Source: JANRKT01 sp033763355
Lineage (GTDB): Bacteria > Bacteroidota > Bacteroidia > Chitinophagales > Chitinophagaceae
Length of the DNA: 30,762 bases
Assembly: GCA_033763355.1 (NCBI GenBank)
Contig: JANRKT010000264.1
Location: forward strand, 1 to 30,762
Reading direction: 5' to 3'
In this document: positions 8,452 through 16,060 of the stretch, in pieces
How positions within the stretch are numbered: the stretch's first letter is position 1
How the letters are laid out: every line of letters begins with the position of its first letter
Translations under genes and position numbers: made by a program
The notes under the pieces: generated by a model
The model's input: only the letters and a program-made list of their open reading frames with translations
Told to the model about the DNA's origin: nothing
Database searches by the model: none

Positions 8452-8517
8452 GGTTATAAGCTCAAGCCATTTGCTTATCGCAGCAACACTGTTCCAAATG
8501 GTTTGCTTGTGCTAACC
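8452..8517 (-). other. Long imperfect hairpin, candidate structured RNA
   Basis: On the minus strand, four paired blocks nest outward to inward: GGTTA with TAACC, GC with GC, CAAG with CTTG, and CCATTTG with CAAATGG. They enclose a 21-nt apical loop, with small bulges between blocks. The total is about 18 base pairs over 66 nt. It is some 50 nt past the zapA stop. It lacks the T-run of a terminator, so a structured RNA or processing site is more likely. The strand is not certain because the structure is nearly symmetric. Confidence 0.5.
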
Positions 8518-8566
8518 CAAGCGAGATTTATTAACAAAACCCGCTGATTTTTAATTGATTGACACT

Positions 8567-8854
8567 TCAGGTGAGGGCTTTATCAAGGGTTTGTTCAAGC
8601 TTGCTTAGCCCTTCGGTAATGTCGGAGTAAAGCTGTTCTGACCCTTTACCGGCTTCTTGTTCGGTCACGTACCAGAGCAGCACCATCGAGATGTAGTCTT
8701 GCATGTCTTTTCCTGCAAACCGGGTTTTAAATTCAAGGATCTTGTCGTTAACCTGTTTGATGATTTTGCGGACAAGCTCCTCGTCTTTGTTTTCAATTTT
8801 TATCCGGTAATTCCGGTCGCCTATTATAATATTTACTGGAATTAATTCTTGCAT
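8567..8854 (-). CDS. zapA: Cell division protein ZapA
   Basis: ZapA binds and bundles FtsZ filaments at the division site. The 95 residues have the family layout. A small N-terminal beta region (PVNIIIGDRNYRIKIENKDE) is followed by a helix (LVRKIIKQVNDKILEFKTRF). A short conserved segment around DMQDYISMVLLWYVTEQE leads into a C-terminal coiled coil. Length is normal for Bacteroidota ZapA. The neighbour upstream on the same strand, beyond one plus-strand gene, is a small coiled-coil protein that may be a partner. No Bacteroidota-type promoter is obvious immediately before it. Confidence 0.9.
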   Translation of the reverse strand: MQELIPVNIIIGDRNYRIKIENKDEELVRKIIKQVNDKILEFKTRFAGKDMQDYISMVLLWYVTEQEAGKGSEQLYSDITEGLSKLEQTLDKALT

Positions 8855-9009
8855 ATGTTAAAAATTCATTTTATTTTTATGCACAAGTTTTTAACAGCTC
8901 AGCCCAATCCTCTTCAAAACCTCTCCATCTCCAATAATCCTAAAGGTAAGCAAGTAATCCCGTACATAACAGAAAGCGAATTGTTTCAATTAACTCTAAA
9001 CCAAGTTTG

Positions 9010-9267
9010 ATGTTAGCCAGACTCAAATCCCCTGTGTTCATTGACTATGTTGTCTTTGAACTCACCGATGTTGTAAACTCCTCCCTGCGGGCAGTTCTCA
9101 GAGATGAGCAGGGAAGTGTATGCAGCAAACTCGAAACCACAGTTCCCAACGGGCAAAAATCATTCCGCTGGAACGGCCTGAATGATTTACCCTATGGCGT
9201 GTACACCTTAGAACTGGACCACGGAGATGAAGAACAACAGAAATTAAGACTGGTAAAGAGGGTTTAG
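9010..9267 (+). CDS. Small protein resembling a lone type IX secretion C-terminal domain
   Basis: From ATG 9010 the gene gives 85 residues; the TTG at 9007 is a less likely start. The pattern FIDYVVFELTDVVNSSLRA, LRDEQGSVC, SFRWNGLNDLPYGVYTLEL and a final RLVKRV resembles the seven-strand sandwich of Por secretion (type A sorting) domains. Those are normally the last 80 or so residues of large secreted proteins. Here there is no signal peptide and no cargo, so the product should stay in the cytoplasm unless it is a remnant. Its stop lies one base from the stop of the facing coiled-coil gene. Function is unknown; the fold assignment comes from pattern only. Confidence 0.65.
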   Translation: MLARLKSPVFIDYVVFELTDVVNSSLRAVLRDEQGSVCSKLETTVPNGQKSFRWNGLNDLPYGVYTLELDHGDEEQQKLRLVKRV

Positions 9268-9268
9268 G

Positions 9269-9556
9269 TTATTCGCTTAATATAGCGATGCACCTGTCAA
9301 TTTCCTTTACGTAGTGGTTCAGTTGTTTTTCCAAATCTTTTTTTGAAGCCTCGTCTAATTGCCCTGATGAGGCTTTTATTATGCCCAGTTGCTGCTCCAG
9401 CAGGCTTGCCCTTTCTTTCAGTTGTTGTTCTGTATCCTGTTTTTTTCCCAGTTCAGTTTTCAATTTTTCATTTTCTTTTTGAAGGGAGCCATGGCTCTTT
9501 ACCAGTTGCTGCAGTTTGTCACTGATCCTTTTAATGTGAACTTCCTGATCTGTCAT
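9269..9556 (-). CDS. Small coiled-coil protein next to ZapA (possible ZapB-like partner)
   Basis: The 95-residue product is almost wholly heptad-rich coiled coil, rich in Lys, Glu, Gln and Leu (ISDKLQQLVKSHGSLQKENE, LKERASLLEQQLGIIKASS). It has no signal peptide or membrane segment. It ends in a small amphipathic helix (LEKQLNHYVKEIDRCIAILS). It lies 62 bp after pheT and upstream of zapA on the same strand. I recall a similar small coiled-coil gene in this place in many Bacteroidota, and the size and composition resemble ZapB, a ZapA-binding coiled coil. The ZapB-like role is inference from context and composition only. Confidence 0.75.
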   Translation of the reverse strand: MTDQEVHIKRISDKLQQLVKSHGSLQKENEKLKTELGKKQDTEQQLKERASLLEQQLGIIKASSGQLDEASKKDLEKQLNHYVKEIDRCIAILSE

Positions 9557-9589
9557 GTTGGAAAATTGGATGGTTAAGAATTATTTATT

Positions 9590-9597
9590 CAAATCTA
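9590..9597 (-). promoter_or_regulatory. Candidate -7 element before the coiled-coil gene
   Basis: On the minus strand TAGATTTG matches TAnnTTTG exactly, about 35 bp before ATG 9556. No TTTG lies at the usual upstream distance, so the call rests on one half-site. Confidence 0.35.
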
Positions 9598-9618
9598 AAA
9601 AATTATTCATTACTGATG

Positions 9619-12066
9619 TTATTTCCTGATCTCCGCCCTGAGCTCTTTTTCAAAAACGGTAATGATTTTTTTCATCATGTCATCTATTTCTTTATCAGTA
9701 AGTGTCTTTTCTTCATCCTGGAAAGTAAAACTCACGGCCATTGATTTTTTTTCTTTACCCAGTTTTTCGCTTTCAAACACATCAAACAATTCAACTGATA
9801 CAAGCCGCTCAATTTTGGCTGATCGGGCAACGCTTTCAACTGTTCCATAGGCAAGTTTTTTGTCTATTACAAAAGCAAGGTCCCTGTTCACTGCCGGAAA
9901 CCTTGGTATATCCCTGTACCTGATCTCAAGCCCGGCTGTTATTCGCATTAGCTCATCCCACAGTACATCTGCGTACCATACATCCTGCCTGATATCAAAA
10001 CGGTCAAGCAGCTTTTTGTTTACGCCGCCAACAACTGCAATTTTGGTACCGTTATAATTTACCTGTACGTAGGGGCTTAATTTTGGATGATCTGCCACCA
10101 TATATTCTTCCGCTTCAATTCCGCATTGGGAAATCAACGAATGTATAATGCCTTTCAGATAATGAAAATCGGCCGTTTGTTTTTTTATCTTCCAGCCTTC
10201 TTCAGTAATGTTTCCTGAAACATAAAGTACAAGGTGATTGTCCTCATCGTATTTACCAGCTTTACCTGCAGTATAGGTTTTACCAAATTCAAAAAACCGG
10301 AGGTTGTTGTTTTTGCGGTTAAGGTTATGAATGATGCTTTGTAAACCGCTTTCCAGCATTTCAGGACGCATCATGTTCAGTTCGGCGCTTAAGCTGTTCA
10401 TCATCCTTACACCTGTTTTTATTTCTTCTTCAGTATAAAATGCACTGTTGGTTATGGAATTGCTGAATATTTCATGAAAACCCATTCCGGCAAGCAGGCC
10501 ACTTGTTTTTTCCTGATAAGAAGCCGGGTGATCCGATATTTCAACCGATGGGGTAATGGTAATAGAACGGGGTATTTCCACATTGTCAAACCCGTCAATC
10601 CGCATAACCTCTTCCACAATATCAGCCGGAAGGGATACATCTGTTTTGTGCAGCGGTACCGCTGCTTTTATTTCAGCATCATTTTGAAACAATATTTCAA
10701 ACCCCAGGCTTTCAAGAATGTTTTTTACAGTATCAGGGGCATAAACCTTTCCGCTTAGCCTTTTCAGGTAACTGAAGCTGAGTGTAACTTCTTTTTTTTC
10801 TGCAGGTGCGGGATAAACATCCACCACCTCAGAAGCAATTTCCCCGCCTGCCATTTCTTTTATCATTAATGCTGCACGTTTCAGTACATTAACTGCATTG
10901 CCAATGTCAACTGATTTTTCAAAACGTATTGCAGCATCAGTACGCAGGTTATAGCGGAACGATGTTTTGCGTATGTTAACCGGGTTAAACCAGGCGCTTT
11001 CAAGAAATATGTTCCTGGTGTTATTTTGTACACCACTGTTTACCCCGCCATATACCCCGCCAATGCACATTCCATCTTCAGCATTACAAATCATCAGGTC
11101 TTCTGCGCTTAGTTTTCTCTCTTTACCATCAAGCGTTACAAACGGTGTTCCTTCCGGCAGGTTTTTTACAACAATTTTCCCTCCTTTTATGGCATCTGCA
11201 TCAAATGCATGAAGCGGCTGGCCCGTTTCATGCAGAATGTAATTGGTAATGTCAACAATGTTGCTGATGGGCCTTAGCCCGATTGCTTTTAATTTTTGCT
11301 GCAGCCAGCGCGGCGATTCCTTTACCGTTACATTACTGATGCTTACACCTGCATAACGCCGGCATGCACCGGTATTTTCGATGGTTACTGAAATAGGTAA
11401 TTTATTGTTATCGGCTTTAAACTGATCGGGGAAAGGGGATTTTACTTTTACCTTTTTGTTTTCATGATGGCTCAGCCAGGCGCATACGTCTCTTGCTACA
11501 CCTAAGTGGCTCATAGCATCGCTGCGGTTAGGGGTAAGGCCTATTTCATAAATCCAGTCAGTATAAGGTTTAAAATAATCAGCTGCGGGAGTTCCGGCTT
11601 TTACAGCATCAGGTAAAACCATGATGCCGGCATGATCTTCACTTAAGCCAATTTCATCTTCGGCGCAAATCATTCCATGGCTTTCCGCTCCGCGTATCTT
11701 AGCTACTTTCATGGTGAGCGGCTCCGCTTTTTTGGGATAGATGGTTGTGCCCACAGCAGCAACAACTACTTTTTGCCCGGTTGCAACATTTGGTGCACCA
11801 CAAACAATCTGAAGGGGCTCTCCTGCACCAATATTTACTTTGGTAAGGCTGAGCTTATCAGCATTGGGGTGTTTTTCGCATGCAATTACTTCACCAATAA
11901 CAAGTCCTTCCATACCCCCTTTCACTTCTTCATATTTTTCAAGGCTTTCCACTTCAAGGCCGATGGAAGAAAGTATGCTGGAAAGCTTTTCGGGATCAAT
12001 ACTGTTTGGGAGTCCTGCCTTTCCGCCAGGCAGGTATTCATGCAGCCAGTTGTAAGAAATAGTCAT
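9619..12066 (-). CDS. pheT: Phenylalanine-tRNA ligase beta subunit
   Basis: PheT pairs with PheS to charge tRNA(Phe). The 815 residues contain the full bacterial layout. The N-terminus is MTISYNWLHEYLPG. An OB-fold tRNA-binding domain follows at about 45-155 (VIGEVIACEKHPNADKLSLT, IVCGAPNV, GMICAEDEIGLSED). The B3/B4 editing domain has SNIVDITNYILHETGQPLHA and DAAIRFEKSVD. B5 and catalytic-like modules come next (EEVMRIDGFDNVEI, NPVNIR). A C-terminal anticodon-binding FDX-ACB domain has RFPAVNRDLAFVIDK. No truncation is seen. pheS is not adjacent. A promoter-like TATCTTTG precedes the gene. The coiled-coil gene, zapA and rny follow on the same strand. Confidence 0.97.
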   Translation of the reverse strand: MTISYNWLHEYLPGGKAGLPNSIDPEKLSSILSSIGLEVESLEKYEEVKGGMEGLVIGEVIACEKHPNADKLSLTKVNIGAGEPLQIVCGAPNVATGQKVVVAAVGTTIYPKKAEPLTMKVAKIRGAESHGMICAEDEIGLSEDHAGIMVLPDAVKAGTPAADYFKPYTDWIYEIGLTPNRSDAMSHLGVARDVCAWLSHHENKKVKVKSPFPDQFKADNNKLPISVTIENTGACRRYAGVSISNVTVKESPRWLQQKLKAIGLRPISNIVDITNYILHETGQPLHAFDADAIKGGKIVVKNLPEGTPFVTLDGKERKLSAEDLMICNAEDGMCIGGVYGGVNSGVQNNTRNIFLESAWFNPVNIRKTSFRYNLRTDAAIRFEKSVDIGNAVNVLKRAALMIKEMAGGEIASEVVDVYPAPAEKKEVTLSFSYLKRLSGKVYAPDTVKNILESLGFEILFQNDAEIKAAVPLHKTDVSLPADIVEEVMRIDGFDNVEIPRSITITPSVEISDHPASYQEKTSGLLAGMGFHEIFSNSITNSAFYTEEEIKTGVRMMNSLSAELNMMRPEMLESGLQSIIHNLNRKNNNLRFFEFGKTYTAGKAGKYDEDNHLVLYVSGNITEEGWKIKKQTADFHYLKGIIHSLISQCGIEAEEYMVADHPKLSPYVQVNYNGTKIAVVGGVNKKLLDRFDIRQDVWYADVLWDELMRITAGLEIRYRDIPRFPAVNRDLAFVIDKKLAYGTVESVARSAKIERLVSVELFDVFESEKLGKEKKSMAVSFTFQDEEKTLTDKEIDDMMKKIITVFEKELRAEIRK

Positions 12067-12094
12067 TTATGCTTTCTTTTCTTCAATAATCGGG

Positions 12095-12102
12095 CAAAGA
12101 TA
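12095..12102 (-). promoter_or_regulatory. -7 promoter element of pheT
   Basis: On the minus strand TATCTTTG, followed by CCC, is an exact match to TAnnTTTG about 30 bp before ATG 12066. At the -33 distance there is TTC instead of TTTG. Confidence 0.5.
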
Positions 12103-12515
12103 AAGTAATCGCTTTTTTGAAGAGGAAGGCTTCTTTTGCTGAACAGTTGTTATTTAATTTGATCCCTTTGGTTGCTATTTTTTTACTTTAACAAAATTGT
12201 TAGTCACAGGGAAAAAACATGTTTGTTTTTTTTATTTTTCATATACCCCCTTTCCGGTACTGTAATTTAGCGGTTACCTGTATTTTGCCCGGCTATGTAA
12301 TAACCCCTGAAGTGTGCGACGCAACAGGCTTTGCGGAAAATTGCAGCAGCCGGGCTAACAACTGTTTTGCTGTAAAGCCGCGGCAGCAACGCATCTTATC
12401 ATTTTTTTATTGCTGCCAACAAAGTGCGGCAATTTCTTTTCGCACAGTACGGTGTTAATTTATACGGTCTGTCACGTACTAATTTTATTTAAATTGTGGG
12501 AAGATGACCATAACC

Positions 12516-12524
12516 TGTGGATAA
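12516..12524 (-). promoter_or_regulatory. DnaA-box-like site upstream of dnaB
   Basis: TGTGGATAA on the plus strand is the complement of TTATCCACA, the E. coli consensus DnaA box. It lies 222 bp before the dnaB start. A second identical 9-mer occurs inside terC (about 15469), so chance cannot be excluded. Confidence 0.35.
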
Positions 12525-12527
12525 GCA

Positions 12528-12661
12528 GGATAACGAAGTGGAAAAGAGTGTGAATGACAGGTGATGAATTATTGATGAAGAATTTTTTTCCGGGGAAGTT
12601 TTTTGGGGGTTAAATTCGCCGCCTGACTTAGGGATAACGTTCCGTTCATTTTGGGATAACG
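12528..12661 (+). repeat. Three GGATAACG repeats before dnaB
   Basis: GGATAACG occurs at 12528-12535, 12632-12639 and 12654-12661. The last two are extended to GGGATAACG and are spaced 22 bp start to start, about two helical turns. They could be binding sites for a regulator or structured leader elements. Confidence 0.5.
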
Positions 12662-12746
12662 ATTACATAACACAAGGCTGGAATACTAACCCGATGGTCA
12701 TTGGTGATCAAAAATCAATGGTTTAACTTTTTTTGTATTCTGATAA

Positions 12747-14306
12747 ATGGAAATTACAAACCTTAACCGTGACCGGAAAAACCGAAGAAAAAATGCTCCT
12801 GACCTCAGCACATTAGTTTACGGTAAAATACCCCCGCAATCAAAAGAGCTTGAAGAGGCTGTTCTCGGCGCCATTATGCTGGAAAAAAGCGCTTTTGATA
12901 CAGTAATTGAAATACTAAAGCCAGAGTGTTTTTATGTAGAAGCCAATCAGCGCATCTTCCGTTCCATGCAGGGATTGGCGCAGAAAAGTTTGCCTATTGA
13001 CCTGCTTACTGTTGTTGAAGAACTGAAGATAAGGGAAGAACTGGATTTGGTTGGCGGCCCATATTATGTAACCAGGCTCACCAATGCGGTTGTTTCTTCT
13101 GCCAATATTGAATCACATTCAAGGATCATTCTTCAAAAATTTATCCAGCGTGAGCTGATACGCATAAGCGGGGAAATTATTGGGGACGCATATGAAGATT
13201 CAACAGATGTGTTTGACCTGCTTGATGAAGCCGAAAGCAAACTGTTTGAAATTACCAACAACCACCTGCGTAAAAATTTTGATTCAATTGATACGGTGCT
13301 GGTAAAAACCATACAGCGTATTGAGGATATGCGCAACCGGCAGGAAGATGTAACCGGCGTACCCAGCGGTTATCATTCTCTTGACAGAATAACCTATGGC
13401 TGGCAAAATTCAGACCTGATTATTCTTGCAGCAAGGCCATCGGTAGGTAAAACTGCATTTGCATTAAACCTTGCACGCAATGCAGCATTGCACCCAACCA
13501 AGCCTACACCTATTGCATTTTTCAGCCTGGAGATGAGTGCAGGCCAGTTGGTGCAAAGGATACTGAGCGCCGAAAGTGAAATATGGCTGGAGAAAATTGC
13601 AAGGGGCAAAATGGAAGAACATGAAATGCAGCAGCTTTATAAAAAAGGGATACAACGACTGGCGCAGGCGCCCATTTTTATTGACGATACTGCCGCATTG
13701 AACATTTTTGAACTGCGTGCCAAGTGCAGGCGCTTAAGAAACAAACATAATGTTGGTTTGATTATAATAGATTACCTGCAACTGATGAGCGGAACAGCTG
13801 AAAACCGCAACAGCAACAGGGAGCAGGAGATCAGCACCATATCAAGAAACCTGAAAGGACTTGCAAAAGAATTACAGATACCCATTGTGGCTTTAAGCCA
13901 GCTGAGCCGGGAAGTGGAAAAAAGAAAAGAAGGCAATAAGATGCCCCAACTAAGTGACCTGCGTGAATCAGGCGCAATTGAACAGGATGCTGACCTGGTG
14001 ATGTTTCTTTACCGGCCGGAATACTACGATATCACATCAAACGAATTTGGCGAAAGCAACAAAGGCGAAACGCATGTGAGGATAGCCAAGCACCGTAACG
14101 GCTCGCTGGAAACAATTAAATTAAAAGCATTGCTGCATATACAGAAATTTGTAGAAGGTGATGATGGACCGGGTACCGGAAAATTAGGCTTGCCGCAGGG
14201 CAACTGGCGTCCGGTGCAGGAAACAGATGGCCCGAAGCTCTACATTGAAAAAGGCAGCAGGATGAATGATTTGCCATTTAGTGAAGATGAGGAGCAGCCA
14301 TCGTGA
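12747..14306 (+). CDS. dnaB: Replicative DNA helicase DnaB
   Basis: DnaB is the hexameric helicase that opens the replication fork and interacts with primase. The 519 residues contain an N-terminal helical domain (PPQSKELEEAVLGAIMLE onward, about 28-175), a linker helix, and a RecA-type ATPase domain. Walker A is ARPSVGKT with Lys235. SLEMSAGQLVQRIL follows. Walker B is LIIIDYLQLMSG with Asp342, and then come LSQLSREVEKR and ESGAIEQDADLVMFLYRP. The C-terminal tail (about 470-519) is poorly conserved and acidic. No intein is present. Start ATG 12747 fits the family. A terminator follows at 14378. The upstream region has a DnaA-box-like site. Confidence 0.97.
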   Translation: MEITNLNRDRKNRRKNAPDLSTLVYGKIPPQSKELEEAVLGAIMLEKSAFDTVIEILKPECFYVEANQRIFRSMQGLAQKSLPIDLLTVVEELKIREELDLVGGPYYVTRLTNAVVSSANIESHSRIILQKFIQRELIRISGEIIGDAYEDSTDVFDLLDEAESKLFEITNNHLRKNFDSIDTVLVKTIQRIEDMRNRQEDVTGVPSGYHSLDRITYGWQNSDLIILAARPSVGKTAFALNLARNAALHPTKPTPIAFFSLEMSAGQLVQRILSAESEIWLEKIARGKMEEHEMQQLYKKGIQRLAQAPIFIDDTAALNIFELRAKCRRLRNKHNVGLIIIDYLQLMSGTAENRNSNREQEISTISRNLKGLAKELQIPIVALSQLSREVEKRKEGNKMPQLSDLRESGAIEQDADLVMFLYRPEYYDITSNEFGESNKGETHVRIAKHRNGSLETIKLKALLHIQKFVEGDDGPGTGKLGLPQGNWRPVQETDGPKLYIEKGSRMNDLPFSEDEEQPS

Positions 14307-14316
14307 GGAAGGTGTG

Positions 14317-14340
14317 GTGAGAAGTAAGAAGTAAGAAAAG
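14317..14340 (+). repeat. Short array of 7-bp repeats after dnaB
   Basis: GTGAGAA, GTAAGAA and GTAAGAA follow one another at 14317-14337, with a decaying fourth unit. The period of 7 matches the arrays found in pyrD, though the unit sequence differs. Confidence 0.7.
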
Positions 14341-14377
14341 AAGTTGTAGTCGGCTATATAATTATTTTCACTGAATT

Positions 14378-14412
14378 AAAAGCGTTTGGTAATCCCGGAC
14401 GCTTTTTTGTTT
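14378..14412 (+). terminator. Rho-independent terminator of dnaB
   Basis: AAAAGCGT (14378-14385) pairs with ACGCTTTT (14399-14406) around a 13-nt loop, and the T-run continues to 14412 with one G. It lies about 70 bp after the dnaB stop and before rsmE. Confidence 0.75.
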
Positions 14413-14447
14413 GACATCTTTTGAAAACTTTCGTTATTTGCCGGTGA

Positions 14448-15170
14448 ATGAACCTCCCTTTTTTTTATATCAGCAGTTATGATCCTTCTTCTGAAATAAT
14501 CACACTGGATGAGGATGCTTCAAAACATGTGGCTCAGGTGTTGCGGATGAAGCCGGGTGAGCAACTGAATTTAACCGACGGAAAGGGGAATTTACTTGAA
14601 GCTGAGCTTATTGATAATAATAAGAAAAAGACTCTTGTAAAAATTAAAGGCATAAAATATAAAGAACAAACTGCAAGAAGGGTTTCTGTTGCTATTTCCC
14701 TCCTGAAAAATGCAAACCGTTTTGAATGGTTTCTTGAAAAAGCAACTGAGATAGGCGTGAATGAAATTACTCCGCTGCTTTGCGAAAGAACAGAAAGGCA
14801 GCAGTTCCGTTATGAGCGATTGAAAAGTATTATGATCAGCGCTATGCTCCAAAGCCGGCAGGTGTGGCTGCCGGAATTAAAAGAGCCGGAGAAATTTGCA
14901 GATTACATCAAAACAAGCGGTGAAACCGGCCAGTTAAAACTGATTGCCCATTGTACTGAAGCCGAAAAAAAGAAACTGAATGATTTTCACTTTTCCGCCT
15001 TTTCAAAATGCAGGATCCTGATCGGTCCTGAAGGAGATTTTACCGGTGAGGAAATCAGCTTAGCCCTGCAGCATAATTACATTCCCGTTACATTGGGTGA
15101 AACGAGGCTGAGAACGGAGACGGCGGGCATTGTGGCGGCAGTTATGATGTGTAGTTCTGACAAGGGATAA
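14448..15170 (+). CDS. rsmE: 16S rRNA (uracil1498-N3)-methyltransferase
   Basis: RsmE methylates U1498 of 16S rRNA using S-adenosylmethionine. The 240-residue product is the family's usual length. The N-terminal PUA-like part includes DEDASKHVAQVLRMKPGEQL and LTDGKGNLLEAELI. The SPOUT trefoil-knot domain has NRFEWFLEKATEIGVNEI, PLLCERTERQQF, and ILIGPEGDFTGEEISLAL. It closes with VTLGETRLRTETAGIVAAV, the cofactor-binding knot. All motifs are intact. It lies just after the dnaB terminator and faces terC with 52 bp between stops. I see no clear terminator in that short gap. Confidence 0.95.
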   Translation: MNLPFFYISSYDPSSEIITLDEDASKHVAQVLRMKPGEQLNLTDGKGNLLEAELIDNNKKKTLVKIKGIKYKEQTARRVSVAISLLKNANRFEWFLEKATEIGVNEITPLLCERTERQQFRYERLKSIMISAMLQSRQVWLPELKEPEKFADYIKTSGETGQLKLIAHCTEAEKKKLNDFHFSAFSKCRILIGPEGDFTGEEISLALQHNYIPVTLGETRLRTETAGIVAAVMMCSSDKG

Positions 15171-15222
15171 TCGCAAATAACTGATGCAGATAATTTGACA
15201 TTAAAAACACAATTCATTGCGC

Positions 15223-16017
15223 TTACTTTTTCTCTTCTTCCTCCAGCACCGGCTCATTCAGTTCCACAACATGTGCTTTTTTCTTTGCTTCACGGCTGCG
15301 CATGGTCATGTTCAGCATTTCTACGGCAAATGAAAAGGCCATACCGAAATAGATATAGTTTTTAAGATGAAGTTCATGTGCTGCTTTAGGGTTCCATCCT
15401 TCAATAACAAGGCTGAGGCCTATCATTACAAGAAAGGAAAGCGCCAGCATTTTTAAAGTGGGGTGTTTGTGGATAAATGCCGAAATATTAGGGCTGAAAA
15501 GAAACATTACAATCATTGCGATGATCACTGCAGCAATCATGATCTCAACATGTTTTGCAGTGCCGCCTGCAGTAATTACACTGTCAAATGAAAATACAGC
15601 ATCAATCAGCATGATTTGTACCATTGCCTGTCCGAAAGATATCCCTTTATGTTTACCCGTTGTTTCATTCGGGTCTTCTCCTTCTAACTTGGTGTGTATT
15701 TCTTTTACGGATTTATAAATGAGGAACAATCCGCCCAGCAGCATTACAATACTGGCAAGGTCAAATCCTTTGTTCCCGATTGAAAAAAGGTTTTTCCCTT
15801 TTTGTGCAAGCAGCCAGCTCAGGCCAATCAGCAAAAAGCTCCTGGTAATTATCCCGGTAATCATCCATAACCGCCTTGCCTTCGTGCGGTCACCAGCATT
15901 GCTGAGCCGGTTTAATGAAAGTGAAACGAAAATTACATTATCAATGCCCAGTACTATTTCCAGTACTACAAGAATAATAAAACTGATGATGCTCTCGCTG
16001 GTAAACAGGTGTTCCAT
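15223..16017 (-). CDS. TerC family integral membrane protein
   Basis: TerC proteins are polytopic inner-membrane proteins linked to metal ion (manganese) export and formerly to tellurium resistance. The 264 residues contain about seven hydrophobic segments. The two conserved acidic signatures are visible: VLEIVLGIDNVIFVSLSLNR near the N-terminus and IDAVFSFDSVITAGG near the middle. AFSFAVEMLNMTMR precedes a charged Lys/Glu tail. The short form (no CBS or CorC domain) matches the YjbE/YkoY-like group. The substrate cannot be read from sequence. It is 43 bp downstream of pyrD on the same strand, so co-transcription is possible though the functions are unrelated. Confidence 0.92.
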   Translation of the reverse strand: MEHLFTSESIISFIILVVLEIVLGIDNVIFVSLSLNRLSNAGDRTKARRLWMITGIITRSFLLIGLSWLLAQKGKNLFSIGNKGFDLASIVMLLGGLFLIYKSVKEIHTKLEGEDPNETTGKHKGISFGQAMVQIMLIDAVFSFDSVITAGGTAKHVEIMIAAVIIAMIVMFLFSPNISAFIHKHPTLKMLALSFLVMIGLSLVIEGWNPKAAHELHLKNYIYFGMAFSFAVEMLNMTMRSREAKKKAHVVELNEPVLEEEEKK

Positions 16018-16060
16018 GTATTAATTTGAAAACGTGAAAATAAGTAAATGTGCCGATGTG

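Larger units (their letters stand above)
7942..8566. other. Long non-coding interval between zapA and rny
   Basis: No credible reading frame lies in these 625 bp. The interval holds a long imperfect hairpin (8452-8517), a 12-bp tandem repeat (8144-8167), a smaller hairpin (CCTTTAA 8053-8059 with TTAAAGG 8074-8080), and a promoter-like element before rny. A structured RNA such as 6S RNA, which in several bacteria lies next to zapA, is possible. I could not fold a convincing 6S rod by eye. Confidence 0.5.
12067..12746. other. Long divergent non-coding region between pheT and dnaB
   Basis: Both flanking genes point outward, so these 680 bp must hold both promoters. A frame at 12219-12458 looks spurious. 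Seen here are a pheT -7 element (12095-12102), a hairpin GGCAGCAA/TTGCTGCC (12382-12389 with 12410-12417), a perfect DnaA-box sequence (12516-12524), three GGATAACG copies (12528-12661), and TAAATTCG at 12611-12618, a possible dnaB -7 element. That would give dnaB a leader of about 120 nt. Confidence 0.6.

Noticed and set aside
12219..12458. 79-codon frame in the pheT-dnaB interval
   Set aside because: Composition is unlike a real protein (many Cys, Phe and Arg), with no recognisable features; it is probably chance.
12516..12524. Replication origin near dnaB
   Set aside because: Only one perfect DnaA box is present, without a cluster or AT-rich unwinding region, and dnaA or dnaN is not here.
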